Below the pieces are notes generated by a model, which saw only the letters and a program-made list of their open reading frames with translations, was not told the origin of the DNA and searched no databases. This document shows positions 1 to 7,830 of a DNA stretch of 36,251 nt, piece by piece. The DNA is from Akkermansia sp. (GTDB lineage: Bacteria; Verrucomicrobiota; Verrucomicrobiia; Verrucomicrobiales; Akkermansiaceae). The position numbers and the translations under genes are program-made. Numbering within the stretch: position 1 is the stretch's first letter; the number at the start of each line of letters is the position of its first letter. The stretch is taken from contig JAUNQN010000030.1 of the NCBI GenBank assembly GCA_030536145.1, forward strand, positions 1 through 36,251, written 5' to 3'.

Positions 1-5
1 CCGAC

Positions 6-905
6 TTACGCCTTGCCGGGGGCGTATTCCAGGAAACGCGCGGTGATGGCGGCTATGGTTTGGCGGGCGGTGGGCATGGGGATGCCCAGGGAGAGGAGGC
101 GGGAGTTGTCCATGGCGGTGTGGCGGGGACGCGGTTCCCGGAAGAAGGAGGCGGCGGAGAGCTGCTGGCGTGTGATTTCCGGCAGGGCGGGCAGGGCACC
201 TGCGGATACGGCGTGCTGCAGGGCCAGGTGGGCGCAGTCCCACCAGGAGAGCGGGGTGCCTGCCTCCCCGGTGCCGCTGCACAGGTGGATGATGCCGCGG
301 TAGTCCGTGGCAGCCAGGTCCAGCGCGGCGCGGGCAATATCCTGCGCATCCGTGGGCATGGAGTATTTGTCTGCTATGGCCGCCAAGGGTTCCCCGGCCA
401 GGGCTTTCTTGATGATATTCTCTGCAAATCCAGGTTTCACCGGGTTTCCGCCTATCCAAGAGACGCGGGCCACGATGGCGGCGGGCAGGGTTTCCAGCAC
501 CTGCTGCTCGCCCTCCCGCTTGGATTGGGCGTACCAGCCCTCCGGGCGGCAGTGGGCGGATTCGTCCTTCATGCCGGGCTTGCGGCCATCCAGCACGTAA
601 TCCGTGGAAAGGTGGACCAGGCGCGCCCCGGTGTGGCGGCAGGCCAGGGCCATGGCGGCGGGGGCCATGGCATTGGCGCGGTGGGCGGCCAGCGGGTCGT
701 CTGCACAGGACTCCAGCCCGCTGATGGCGGCGCAGTTCACTACCACATCCGCAGGGTGGGCCAGCACGTAGTCCGCCACGGCATCTGCATCTGCCAGGTC
801 ACAGTCTGCGCGGCCCGGGGCCAGCAGCTCCGCCCCGCGGTGCAATACCGCCTGCGCCACGCACATGCCCGTGCGGCCCGTGCCGCCGAATACCAGAACC
901 TTCAT
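6..905 (-). CDS. RmlD-like NAD(P)-dependent sugar-nucleotide reductase (extended SDR)
   Basis: A 299-residue extended short-chain dehydrogenase/reductase, closest by eye to dTDP-4-dehydrorhamnose reductase (RmlD). The N-terminal Rossmann motif GGTGRTG is at residues 7-13, the STDYVLDG stretch at 100-107 supplies the active-site Ser/Thr region, and the catalytic YxxxK is YAQSK at 125-129. Family members reduce the 4-keto group of dTDP-4-keto-6-deoxy sugars in the cytoplasm. No rmlA, rmlB or rmlC is adjacent, so the substrate is uncertain; the RmlD fold is also used by the methionine adenosyltransferase beta-like group. The ATG lies 8 nt after a near-perfect -10 box, so the start is well supported. 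It is monocistronic as far as the window shows. Confidence 0.82.
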   Translation of the reverse strand: MKVLVFGGTGRTGMCVAQAVLHRGAELLAPGRADCDLADADAVADYVLAHPADVVVNCAAISGLESCADDPLAAHRANAMAPAAMALACRHTGARLVHLSTDYVLDGRKPGMKDESAHCRPEGWYAQSKREGEQQVLETLPAAIVARVSWIGGNPVKPGFAENIIKKALAGEPLAAIADKYSMPTDAQDIARAALDLAATDYRGIIHLCSGTGEAGTPLSWWDCAHLALQHAVSAGALPALPEITRQQLSAASFFREPRPRHTAMDNSRLLSLGIPMPTARQTIAAITARFLEYAPGKA

Positions 906-913
906 GCCTGCGG

Positions 914-942
914 ATTGTACAGGAGTGCGGCGGGGGTGTCAA
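914..942 (-). promoter_or_regulatory. Promoter of RmlD-like gene
   Basis: On the minus strand, TTGACA (937-942), a 17-bp spacer and TACAAT (914-919) form a near-consensus sigma-70 type promoter. Only 8 nt separate the -10 box from the ATG at 905, so transcription should begin at or within a base or two of the start codon. Confidence 0.75.
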
Positions 943-1067
943 GCGATGAGCGGATGAATAATCCGTAGTACATGTATGGAAAAATCAGGGGTTGTCCCTT
1001 GTAACAGTTATGGCGGGCAACATGTGTGCAAGTCGACAAATCCCACAGTATCAGGCAAAAAATACGC

Positions 1068-1095
1068 TTGACTACGGATTATGAATCCGTATGCT
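1068..1095 (+). promoter_or_regulatory. Promoter of acyltransferase gene with palindrome in spacer
   Basis: TTGACT (1068-1073), a 16-bp spacer and TATGCT (1090-1095). The spacer is almost filled by the inverted repeat TACGGATT-ATG-AATCCGTA (1073-1091), which would put a dimeric repressor directly on the promoter. The predicted transcription start is close to the in-frame GTG at 1104. Confidence 0.6.
1073..1091. repeat. Operator-like inverted repeat
   Basis: Perfect 8-bp arms TACGGATT (1073-1080) and AATCCGTA (1084-1091) around a 3-bp centre, lying between the -35 and -10 boxes of the acyltransferase promoter. The same half-site AATCCGTA also occurs at 960-967, where it forms a second, imperfect dyad (CGGAT 951-955 with ATCCG 961-965). 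The regulator is unknown. Confidence 0.5.
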
Positions 1096-1103
1096 TGGCA
1101 GCG

Positions 1104-2090
1104 GTGCATGGACAAGGTAACAAGGCGGTCGCTCCGCGAGCCATCTGGCTGGACGTCTCCCGCGTGTTTGCCACACTGTTTATCGTGTATTTTCACATGA
1201 GCATCAGCGGCCTGCCTGCATCTGCCCAGCCGGATGCGGTGGCGGCCGGCAAGCATCTGCTGCGAATTCCCGGGGGAACGCTGTTGTTCTTTTTCATGGT
1301 GTCGGGGTACTTCTGCAAGCCGGGCATGGCATGGGGCAAGTGGTGGCAGCGCGTGGTATCCCTGGTGGCGGTATACGTGAGCTGGAACCTGGCGACGGCT
1401 CCGTTCCTGCCTGATGAGCCGACCCTCGGACGCATCTTCGGCATAGGGCAGGGGTGTCCGTTTTGTGCGGATTATCCGCTTTGGTACGTGCGGGCGCTGG
1501 TCCTGATGATGCTTACGCTTCCGCTGTTCCGCCGCTGCGTGTGGCTGTATGCGCTGCTGGCACTGGGGTTTGTGCTGTGGGGAGACAGCTGGCACTGCAG
1601 TGTGATGGAGGCCATACCCTATCCACATCCGCATGATGTGCTTGCCTTTGCCTTGGGGAGCCTGTTCTCTTACGTTCCGTTGGAGTGGATGCGGCGTTTC
1701 TTCCTGTATACCCTGCCGTTGTGGCTGGCGTATTGCGCCGGGGATTATGCGCTTGGGTGGAACATCCCGCATCTGGGTGATTTCTGCGGGGCGTTCCTGC
1801 TGGCGGGACTGGGTGCGGCCCTGGCAGCGTGGCCTGCGGCGGGCAGGAGAATAGCCGGGTGGGCGGATGCCTCCTTCCTGTGCTATGCAGTGCATGCCGG
1901 GGTGCTGCTGGTTGCAGGCACGGCATTGGCCCGTTTTTGCCCTGCGGCGGCAGCTTGCCCGGTGGTGTATGTGCTGCTGCCGGTTTTGGTGTATGCGGGC
2001 AGCATGGGCGGCATGTGGCTGATGCGGCGGTATGCCCCCGCGCTGCTGCCGTGGCTGGCACACAGCGGCAAGCTGCCTTTCCTGCGCTGA
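1104..2090 (+). CDS. Acyltransferase-3 family integral membrane protein
   Basis: A polytopic membrane protein resembling the acyltransferase 3 family (OafA/WecH/NolL-like), which O-acylates sugars of surface polysaccharides or lipids. The family signature is the first helix, with IWLDVSR followed by FIVYFHM; the Arg and His are the conserved functional residues. About ten hydrophobic segments follow, ending shortly before the C-terminus. The reading frame is open back to GTG 1026 (354 residues). A good promoter lies inside that longer version and predicts transcription starting near 1102, so I prefer the in-frame GTG at 1104 (328 residues). There is no Shine-Dalgarno sequence before either start. 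The gene is convergent with the DUF1573-like gene, 13 nt apart. Substrate unknown. Confidence 0.72.
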   Translation: MHGQGNKAVAPRAIWLDVSRVFATLFIVYFHMSISGLPASAQPDAVAAGKHLLRIPGGTLLFFFMVSGYFCKPGMAWGKWWQRVVSLVAVYVSWNLATAPFLPDEPTLGRIFGIGQGCPFCADYPLWYVRALVLMMLTLPLFRRCVWLYALLALGFVLWGDSWHCSVMEAIPYPHPHDVLAFALGSLFSYVPLEWMRRFFLYTLPLWLAYCAGDYALGWNIPHLGDFCGAFLLAGLGAALAAWPAAGRRIAGWADASFLCYAVHAGVLLVAGTALARFCPAAAACPVVYVLLPVLVYAGSMGGMWLMRRYAPALLPWLAHSGKLPFLR

Positions 2091-2103
2091 GAGGGGGCTG
2101 CGC

Positions 2104-2706
2104 CTATTTCTTGACCTGCAGGTAGATAATCTGCTTGGCAAAGCGGGGGTCCGTGGAATCCGTGGTGAGCACCAGGCGGTTCAGCACGGGCTTTTCCGTG
2201 CTGAGCGGGGTTACGGTCACGGTGTATTCCCGGCCCTCCTTCACCTTGGCGGGGGTGTAGGAAAATGCCTTGCCCTGCAGGCCGGCCTCCTTCAGCCCGC
2301 GCACGGGTGAGCCCTTGGGCAGGGTGATGGTGAGCACCTGCGGGGCAGGGGCGCTGCCGCGCTGCCATATCAGGCTGCGGGCGGAAAGCTGCATGGCCAC
2401 CGGTACATCGAACACCATGGCCAGGCGGGTGGTCTTGCCGTCTGCGGTGGTGGCCTCTATCTCCTTGGTCACGGGCTGGTCAAACTTGGAGGTATCCACC
2501 GTGGCCACCAGCTTGTTGCCCTGTATGGCCACCTTGGTGCAGTCGCACAGGGGCTTGGCCTTGGAAATGGCGGTGCCGTCCGTGGTGAACTCCACCACGG
2601 CGGATTTCTGGCTGTAGTCCAGTTTCACGTCCCGGCTGGTGGTGGTGAAGCCGGCCAGGGCGGGCATGGCGGCCAGCAGGGCGGCCAGGGGCAGGGCAGT
2701 CCTCAT
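2104..2706 (-). CDS. Secreted DUF1573-like protein
   Basis: A 200-residue exported protein. Residues 1-18 are a signal peptide ending in ALA, followed by beta-rich sequence. Around residues 40-70 there is an immunoglobulin-like strand pattern with a CDCT motif (C54, C56) where DUF1573 proteins usually carry CGCT. A second beta-rich half follows (about 100-200). The ATG overlaps the stop codon of lspA by 4 nt (ATGA), which indicates translational coupling in the operon thioredoxin-fold protein > lspA > this gene. Function unknown; the two close cysteines and the upstream thioredoxin-fold gene leave a redox partnership possible, but this is only inference. The DUF1573 assignment is by eye. Confidence 0.62.
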   Translation of the reverse strand: MRTALPLAALLAAMPALAGFTTTSRDVKLDYSQKSAVVEFTTDGTAISKAKPLCDCTKVAIQGNKLVATVDTSKFDQPVTKEIEATTADGKTTRLAMVFDVPVAMQLSARSLIWQRGSAPAPQVLTITLPKGSPVRGLKEAGLQGKAFSYTPAKVKEGREYTVTVTPLSTEKPVLNRLVLTTDSTDPRFAKQIIYLQVKK

Positions 2707-3347
2707 GCCTTGGCCTCCTCTCCGTCCTTGGCGGGCTTTTCATCCTTCTTCTCCTTGCTCTCCTTGGGGGCCAGGAAGCCGGAAACCAGGAACAGCGCGG
2801 CGGCTATGCACACGCAGGAGTCCGCCACGTTGAAGGAGGGCCAGTGGTAGCCGTAGGGGAACATCTCTGTCTGAATCCAGGGGAAGGAGAAATCCAGGAA
2901 ATCCACCACGTAGCCGCGGGTCAGGTTCTCAAAGAACCCCAGCGCCTCTGCCCCGGGGCGGAAGAAGCCCTGCAGCAGGCGGTCTGTCATGTTGCCCAGC
3001 ACGCCGGCCATGATGAAGGCCCAGGCGAACTTGAGCGCACGGGTGGCAAAGAACCCGCTGCGGAACAGGCGGGTAAGCCACACCAGCGCCGCCACCTGGA
3101 TGCCCAGGAACAGGAAGGGCGCCCAGGCGGTGCCGTTTCCTGTGCCGAAGGCCACGCCGGTGTTGTGCACGCGCACTATGTTGAAGTTCATGATGCCGCT
3201 GCCCTGTATCACCGGGTCCACGCGCGTGGAGAATTCATGCTCCCAGTCAAAGGGGAAATTCAGCACAATGTACCACTTGGTCAGCTGGTCCAGCACATAC
3301 AGGACCGCTATCATGACAACCAGGGATATGGTGAAACGGTTTTTCAT
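2703..3347 (-). CDS. lspA: Lipoprotein signal peptidase (signal peptidase II)
   Basis: Inner-membrane aspartyl protease that removes the signal peptide from prolipoproteins after diacylglyceryl transfer to the lipobox cysteine. The diagnostic motifs are all present: DQLTKW (20-25), NTGVAFG (62-68), GNMTDR (118-123), VVDFLDF (147-153, catalytic D149) and FNVAD (172-176, catalytic D176). Four transmembrane helices are evident. At 214 residues it is longer than the usual 160-170, because of an extended second loop and a highly charged Lys/Glu-rich C-terminal tail from about residue 194. It is the middle gene of a minus-strand operon, 12 nt downstream of the thioredoxin-fold gene and overlapping the DUF1573-like gene by 4 nt. 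Confidence 0.95.
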   Translation of the reverse strand: MKNRFTISLVVMIAVLYVLDQLTKWYIVLNFPFDWEHEFSTRVDPVIQGSGIMNFNIVRVHNTGVAFGTGNGTAWAPFLFLGIQVAALVWLTRLFRSGFFATRALKFAWAFIMAGVLGNMTDRLLQGFFRPGAEALGFFENLTRGYVVDFLDFSFPWIQTEMFPYGYHWPSFNVADSCVCIAAALFLVSGFLAPKESKEKKDEKPAKDGEEAKA

Positions 3348-3359
3348 GGTGAAAACGGG

Positions 3360-4610
3360 TTAGAATTTGCGGGCTTTGTCGGCTTGCAGCACGCGGTCGT
3401 AGTCCTCGTACATCTTGTTCACGGCCTCGCGGAAGGTCTCTGCCTGCTCACCCTGGCAGTCGGCCATCCGGAGCATGTAGCCGTGGGCTTCCTTGATGTC
3501 GTCCGTGGTTTGCGCGTAGCGGCGGGTGATGGTGGCCTTCAGGGCGTACAGCCTGGCCTTTACCAGGGGAGGGTAGTCCTTGGCCAGCTCGCGGTCCACC
3601 TCTGCCAGGGATGCCTCCTTGCCCTGAATGGTGGCCAGGCGCTGGCGCACCAGCATTTCCACCTGGGCGGCCTGCGCCTTGTCCTCTGAATCCTGTGCGG
3701 CGCGGCGGTTCTTCTCCAGCACAGCCTCCGGGTCGGAGAACATCTCCCGGTCCATGCTCTCCACGGTGGAGCGGGCATCCGGGTTCACCTCCGCCACCTG
3801 CAGCAGGGCGGCGCGGGCCTTCGCCACGTCCTCCGGGGTCTGTGCCGCGGCGGAAAGCATGCGCATCTTCATGAGCAGCAGCGTGGTCTTGGTATCCGGT
3901 GTCTTGCAGGCGGCCACGGTGCGGTCTATGTACTCCGCCTGTTCCTCCGGGGTGCCGTTGTGGATGGGGGCGGAGTAGAAGGCGGCCAGGAGGTTGCGGT
4001 CCGCCACCTCGTCGCCGATGGGGGTGGTGCCGGTGGTGTCCTCCTGCTCCAGGATGGCGCTGTACTCTGCGGCGGCGCTATCCAGGCCGTTGTCCTTGAA
4101 ATCCTTGTAGAGGGAGAAGAGGGCCTTCAGGCGGGGTTCCCCGGTGAGCTGCGGGAGCCCGGCCACGGCGGCGGCATTCTGCGCGGCCTTGTCCATGGCG
4201 GCGGTCATCTCCTGCACGGAGTATTTGCCGCCCTTGAACCCGCCCACGGTCTGCCCCTGCGCGTTCAGCACCACAATGGTGGGGTATGCGGAAACACCGT
4301 GGCGGCGCACCAGGGCCTGGTTGCGGTTGTAGCCCTCCTGCCCCAGCTTGGCCGCGTTGCGCGGCAGGTCCACCTCCAGCAGCACCAGGTGCGCATCGGC
4401 ATACGCCTGGAACTCAGGCGTATCCAGCACGCGCTGCCGCATCTGGATGCAGGCGCCGCACCAGTCGGACCCCGTGAAATCCATCAGTACCAGCTTGTTC
4501 TCCTCCCCGGCCTTGCGCAGGGCTGCATCGCAATCGGTCATCCACTCCGCGGCGCAGAGCGGCGCGGCCAGGGCAAAGGCGGGAAACAGGCGGTACAGGT
4601 TTTTCAACAT
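3360..4610 (-). CDS. Secreted thioredoxin-fold protein with CGAC active site
   Basis: A 416-residue periplasmic or exported protein. Residues 1-20 are a signal peptide ending in LCA. A thioredoxin fold follows (about 22-140), with the redox motif WCGAC (C51, C54) and a cis-proline YPTIVVL near residue 109. The rest (about 150-416) is alpha-helical, Ala/Glu-rich and probably repeat-like, with no domain I recognise. It likely acts as a disulfide reductase or isomerase on exported proteins. The frame continues upstream, but a promoter whose -10 ends 6 nt before this ATG, together with the signal peptide, fixes the start at 4610. First gene of the operon with lspA. It resembles the thioredoxin-like protein at 10059-11348, which has lost both cysteines. 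Confidence 0.82.
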   Translation of the reverse strand: MLKNLYRLFPAFALAAPLCAAEWMTDCDAALRKAGEENKLVLMDFTGSDWCGACIQMRQRVLDTPEFQAYADAHLVLLEVDLPRNAAKLGQEGYNRNQALVRRHGVSAYPTIVVLNAQGQTVGGFKGGKYSVQEMTAAMDKAAQNAAAVAGLPQLTGEPRLKALFSLYKDFKDNGLDSAAAEYSAILEQEDTTGTTPIGDEVADRNLLAAFYSAPIHNGTPEEQAEYIDRTVAACKTPDTKTTLLLMKMRMLSAAAQTPEDVAKARAALLQVAEVNPDARSTVESMDREMFSDPEAVLEKNRRAAQDSEDKAQAAQVEMLVRQRLATIQGKEASLAEVDRELAKDYPPLVKARLYALKATITRRYAQTTDDIKEAHGYMLRMADCQGEQAETFREAVNKMYEDYDRVLQADKARKF

Positions 4611-4616
4611 GCCCGT

Positions 4617-4645
4617 ACTATACCCCGCGCGGCCTGTCCGCGCAA
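4617..4645 (-). promoter_or_regulatory. Promoter of thioredoxin-fold/lspA operon
   Basis: On the minus strand, TTGCGC (4640-4645), a 17-bp spacer and TATAGT (4617-4622). Six nt separate the -10 box from the ATG at 4610, which predicts a leaderless transcript. The promoter is divergent from that of the GH84 gene. Confidence 0.65.
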
Positions 4646-4680
4646 GCGCAGAGTGTGTCCGCAGCTCCCTGCATGCGCGG

Positions 4681-4706
4681 GCGCGCACCCAAAAATGCGT
4701 GCGCGC
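4681..4706. repeat. Inverted repeat between divergent promoters
   Basis: GCGCGCAC (4681-4688) and GTGCGCGC (4699-4706) are perfect 8-bp arms around a 10-nt A-rich centre. They lie midway between the divergent promoters of the thioredoxin-fold operon and the GH84 gene. The site could be an operator; in a high-GC genome, a chance GC-alternating repeat is also possible. Confidence 0.35.
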
Positions 4707-4720
4707 GGTGAAACTCGGCC

Positions 4721-4749
4721 TTGCAGTGGGGGATTGTTTTTGGTAGGAT
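4721..4749 (+). promoter_or_regulatory. Promoter of GH84 gene
   Basis: TTGCAG (4721-4726), a 17-bp spacer and TAGGAT (4744-4749). Six nt separate the -10 box from the ATG at 4756, so a leaderless transcript is expected if that ATG is used. Confidence 0.65.
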
Positions 4750-4755
4750 ATCGCC

Positions 4756-7677
4756 ATGCGGGTCTGTACTCCCGCCGCCAAGACAATGAAATGCCTACCG
4801 ACCATCCTGACGTTGCTCGGGAGCGTGACCGCCGCATCCGCTGCGGTCAGCCCCGTGTACCCCACCCCGCAGCAGTGCACCCTGAAAGCTGAGAGCACCA
4901 AGGTGACAGAGGTGAAGATACAGCACCGCGCCGCCAAGGCCAAGGGCGATATCTGGGCCAAGCTGCCGGAGAAAGAAGGCGCCTACGCCATCCGCATCAC
5001 CCCCGGCAAGCTGGAGGTGTACGTGAACACCGACAAGGCCACCGGCAAGGCCGAGCAGCTGGGCGTGTACTACGCCAAGCAGACCGTGAGCCAGCTGCTC
5101 AAGGACGTGCCTGGCGCCAAGGACGCCCAGCGCGACCCGTTCCCCGACATGAAAATCAAGGAGGTGGCCCAGCTGGGCGAGCTGCCCTGCGGCACCATCA
5201 TCGACTGGCCGGACCTGGCCTACCGCGGCACCGTGGAGGGCTATTACGGCATCCCGTGGGGCGGAGAGGCCCGCAAGTCCCAGTTTGCCTTCTACGGCCG
5301 CAACAAGATGAACTACTACCTGTATGCGCCGAAGGACGACCCCTACCACCACGGCGGCGGCTGCTATGAGCTGTACCCGGCGGACAAGGCTGCGGAGCTG
5401 AAGGACCAGATTACCTGCGCCCGCAAGAACCACGTGCGCTTTGTGTGGGGCATCCACCCCGCCAACACCGTGAAATGGGGTGAGAACGGCGGCAAGAAGC
5501 AGCTGGACGGCCTGTGCACCAAGCTCCAGCAGCTGTATGACCTGGGCGTGCGGGACTTTGCCGTGCTGGTGGATGATTCCGGCGGCGAGATCTGCAAGCC
5601 GGAGCGCCAGGTGCAGCTCTGCAACTACATCCTGGAAAACTTTATCCGCAAGCACCCGGATGTGAACCAGGACCTGGTGATGTGCCCCACCGGCTACAAC
5701 CGCAGCTGGACCAACCCGGATTTCCTGGGCAAGCTGGGCAACGGGCTGGACAAGTCCATCCACGTGATGTGGACGGGCGATACCGTGGTGCACGATATCA
5801 CGCTCTCCGGCCAGCAGTGGGTGCATGAGAAACTGGGCCGCCCCACCTTCATCTGGTGGAACTGGCCCTGCTCTGATTTCAAGGCAAGCCGTCTCTCCAT
5901 GGGCCGCACGTACGGCAACGGCCAGGAGGAGCAGATGCGCAAGGAGATGACCGGATTTGTGGCCAACCCCATGGAGCGCGCAGAGGCCAGCAAGGTGGGC
6001 CTCTTCGGCGTGGCGGACTACACCTGGAACATCTGCGGGTTCGATTCCGAGAACTCCTGGCACCAGGGCATCGACCGCCTGTACCCCACCTGCGCGGATG
6101 CCATGCAGGTGTTCTGCAAGCACAACTCCTGGCTGCTGCCCAACGGCCACGGCTACTACCGTGAGGAGTCCGTGGGCATTGCAGACGACGCCAAGGCCTA
6201 CACCGAATCCCTGAAGGCCGGCAAGGCGGACCTTTCCAAGGTAGGCAAGCTGCAGGACGAGTACAAGGAGATTGCCAAGGCCGCCAAGGCTATCCGCAAG
6301 GCCCCCGGCATGGAGACCCTGCAGAAGGAGATTGCCAATTGGATTGACGCCTTCGAGTACACCGGCCAGGCCGGTTCCGCCGCCCTCTCCAGCCTGGAGG
6401 AGAAGGACACCGCCAAGGCCCTGCAGCAGATGCTGAAGGCCGCAGACAAGATGTACACCGTGGCCAACATGGAGCGCACCGCATGGCGCAACGGCTCCGT
6501 GCAGAACGTGAAGGGCGTGGAGGTGGCCATGCTGGCCATGACCCCCGCCATCACGGAGACCCTGAACTACGTGAACTCCCGCGTGTACGGAGAGCTCAGC
6601 GGCCGCAAGGGCGGCAGCGGCAAGCCCGTGTTCACCAGCAGCCTGGGGGATCCCCAGAAGGATGCCCGCAACATCTCCGACGGCGATCCCGGCACCCTGT
6701 GGCATTCCGGCTGCGGCCAGGGCAAGGAATGCTGGATTGGCCTGGACTGCGGCGGTGAGACGGATATCCGCACCGTGAACCTGCAGATGGGCGGCCGCTA
6801 TGCCAAGGACTTCATCCCCCGCGGCCAGATGGAATACTCCACGGACGGCAAGGACTGGAAGCCCATGGGCGCTGCCACGGCCGGTGCCTCCGTGGCCATC
6901 AGCAACGAGACCCCCGTGCATGCCCGCTACCTGCGCTACCGCTCCCTGGAGACCGCTCCCAACTGGCTCTCCGTGTGTGAATTCACGGTGAACCGCCGCC
7001 TGCCCGCCACGGTGAAGACCACCATCCCCGGCCTGGCTGCCGCCTCCACCTACCGCGATGACAAGTCCGTGGGCCTGAATCGCATCTTCGAGGTGGCCAA
7101 GGCCGCCCCCGGCAGCACCATTGAGCTGATTCTCTCTGCTCCCCGTACCGCCACCTGGCTGGAGGTGGAGCTGGACAACGCCTCCGTGGCCGACTGGGCC
7201 AAGGTGGAGCTCAACATGGGCAACGGCAAGTACCGTGAAATCAAGCCCGCCAAGGACGGCAAGAAGCTGGTGGTGCGCACCAACGCCATGCCCAAGGAGC
7301 CCGTGGCAGGTTTCCGCCTCACCCACACCGGCTCCGCAGAGCAGGAGGTGAAGCTCAACACCTTCAAGCTGGACATGCCGGCAGACGACCCCGCCACGGA
7401 TCCCTATTCCCTGTCAGACACGGACCTGACCTCCGCGTACGACCTGTCCCGCAACGCGCTGGACACCACACTGGAGGTCCCCGGCGCAGATGCAGGCAAG
7501 CCCGCCAAGACCATGCTGGTCATCGGTGACGGCACCTTCACCGCCGACGGTGCCAAGCTGCTGAAGACGGATGGCCGCGTGCACACCCTGGAGATTGCCC
7601 CCGGCACCTCCACCGTGACCCTGAAGGCTCCCAAGCAGGAAGGCAAGCGCATCAACGAGGTTATCTTCAAGAACTGA
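4756..7677 (+). CDS. Secreted GH84 beta-N-acetylglucosaminidase with CBM32-like domain
   Basis: A large exported glycosidase (973 residues) that would remove terminal beta-linked GlcNAc from host mucin O-glycans or similar glycoconjugates. After an N-terminal signal peptide (cleavage after about residue 29, ASA) comes a GH20b-like N-domain. The GH84 barrel carries EGYYGIPW (161-168), the NYYLYAPKDDPYH stretch (187-199) and the paired catalytic aspartates in LVDDSGG (D273, D274). A helical spacer follows, then a discoidin/CBM32-like domain (about 623-745) and a further C-terminal beta region (about 750-973). An in-frame ATG at 4786 gives a more compact signal peptide. I report 4756 because the promoter places transcription start there. 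A strong terminator follows. No partner gene is co-transcribed. Confidence 0.88.
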   Translation: MRVCTPAAKTMKCLPTILTLLGSVTAASAAVSPVYPTPQQCTLKAESTKVTEVKIQHRAAKAKGDIWAKLPEKEGAYAIRITPGKLEVYVNTDKATGKAEQLGVYYAKQTVSQLLKDVPGAKDAQRDPFPDMKIKEVAQLGELPCGTIIDWPDLAYRGTVEGYYGIPWGGEARKSQFAFYGRNKMNYYLYAPKDDPYHHGGGCYELYPADKAAELKDQITCARKNHVRFVWGIHPANTVKWGENGGKKQLDGLCTKLQQLYDLGVRDFAVLVDDSGGEICKPERQVQLCNYILENFIRKHPDVNQDLVMCPTGYNRSWTNPDFLGKLGNGLDKSIHVMWTGDTVVHDITLSGQQWVHEKLGRPTFIWWNWPCSDFKASRLSMGRTYGNGQEEQMRKEMTGFVANPMERAEASKVGLFGVADYTWNICGFDSENSWHQGIDRLYPTCADAMQVFCKHNSWLLPNGHGYYREESVGIADDAKAYTESLKAGKADLSKVGKLQDEYKEIAKAAKAIRKAPGMETLQKEIANWIDAFEYTGQAGSAALSSLEEKDTAKALQQMLKAADKMYTVANMERTAWRNGSVQNVKGVEVAMLAMTPAITETLNYVNSRVYGELSGRKGGSGKPVFTSSLGDPQKDARNISDGDPGTLWHSGCGQGKECWIGLDCGGETDIRTVNLQMGGRYAKDFIPRGQMEYSTDGKDWKPMGAATAGASVAISNETPVHARYLRYRSLETAPNWLSVCEFTVNRRLPATVKTTIPGLAAASTYRDDKSVGLNRIFEVAKAAPGSTIELILSAPRTATWLEVELDNASVADWAKVELNMGNGKYREIKPAKDGKKLVVRTNAMPKEPVAGFRLTHTGSAEQEVKLNTFKLDMPADDPATDPYSLSDTDLTSAYDLSRNALDTTLEVPGADAGKPAKTMLVIGDGTFTADGAKLLKTDGRVHTLEIAPGTSTVTLKAPKQEGKRINEVIFKN

Positions 7678-7712
7678 CCTCCCCGAGCCCCGTTCCCTGA
7701 CCCAAAAAATCC

Positions 7713-7744
7713 GCGCACCCCATACCGGGGTGCGCGCTTTTTTT
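7713..7744 (+). terminator. Rho-independent terminator after GH84 gene
   Basis: Perfect 9-bp stem GCGCACCCC/GGGGTGCGC (7713-7721 and 7727-7735) with a 5-nt loop, followed by a run of seven T at 7738-7744. Confidence 0.9.
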
Positions 7745-7794
7745 GGGGGGGAGCAGGAAATTTTGAAAAAATGGCGGTGTTTTTTCCAATATCC

Positions 7795-7823
7795 TTGACA
7801 TGCCGCCTGCGGCGGGGTATAGG
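7795..7823 (+). promoter_or_regulatory. Promoter of transglutaminase-like gene
   Basis: Consensus TTGACA (7795-7800), a 17-bp spacer and TATAGG (7818-7823), with 7 nt to the ATG at 7831. A leaderless transcript is predicted. Confidence 0.75.
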
Positions 7824-7830
7824 ATAGGGT

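Noticed and set aside
1026..1103. N-terminal extension of the acyltransferase from GTG 1026
   Set aside because: A promoter with a palindromic spacer lies inside this stretch and the residues do not look like the family; the start was moved to 1104.
4611..4961. Extended reading frame upstream of the thioredoxin-fold gene
   Set aside because: It would remove the signal peptide from the N-terminus, cross the gene's own promoter and overlap the divergent GH84 gene.
4795..7326. Long minus-strand open frame (843 codons) opposite the GH84 gene
   Set aside because: Its composition is a mirror of the high-GC plus-strand gene (His/Leu/Gly/Val-rich, no domain). Similar shadow frames occur opposite nearly every gene here.
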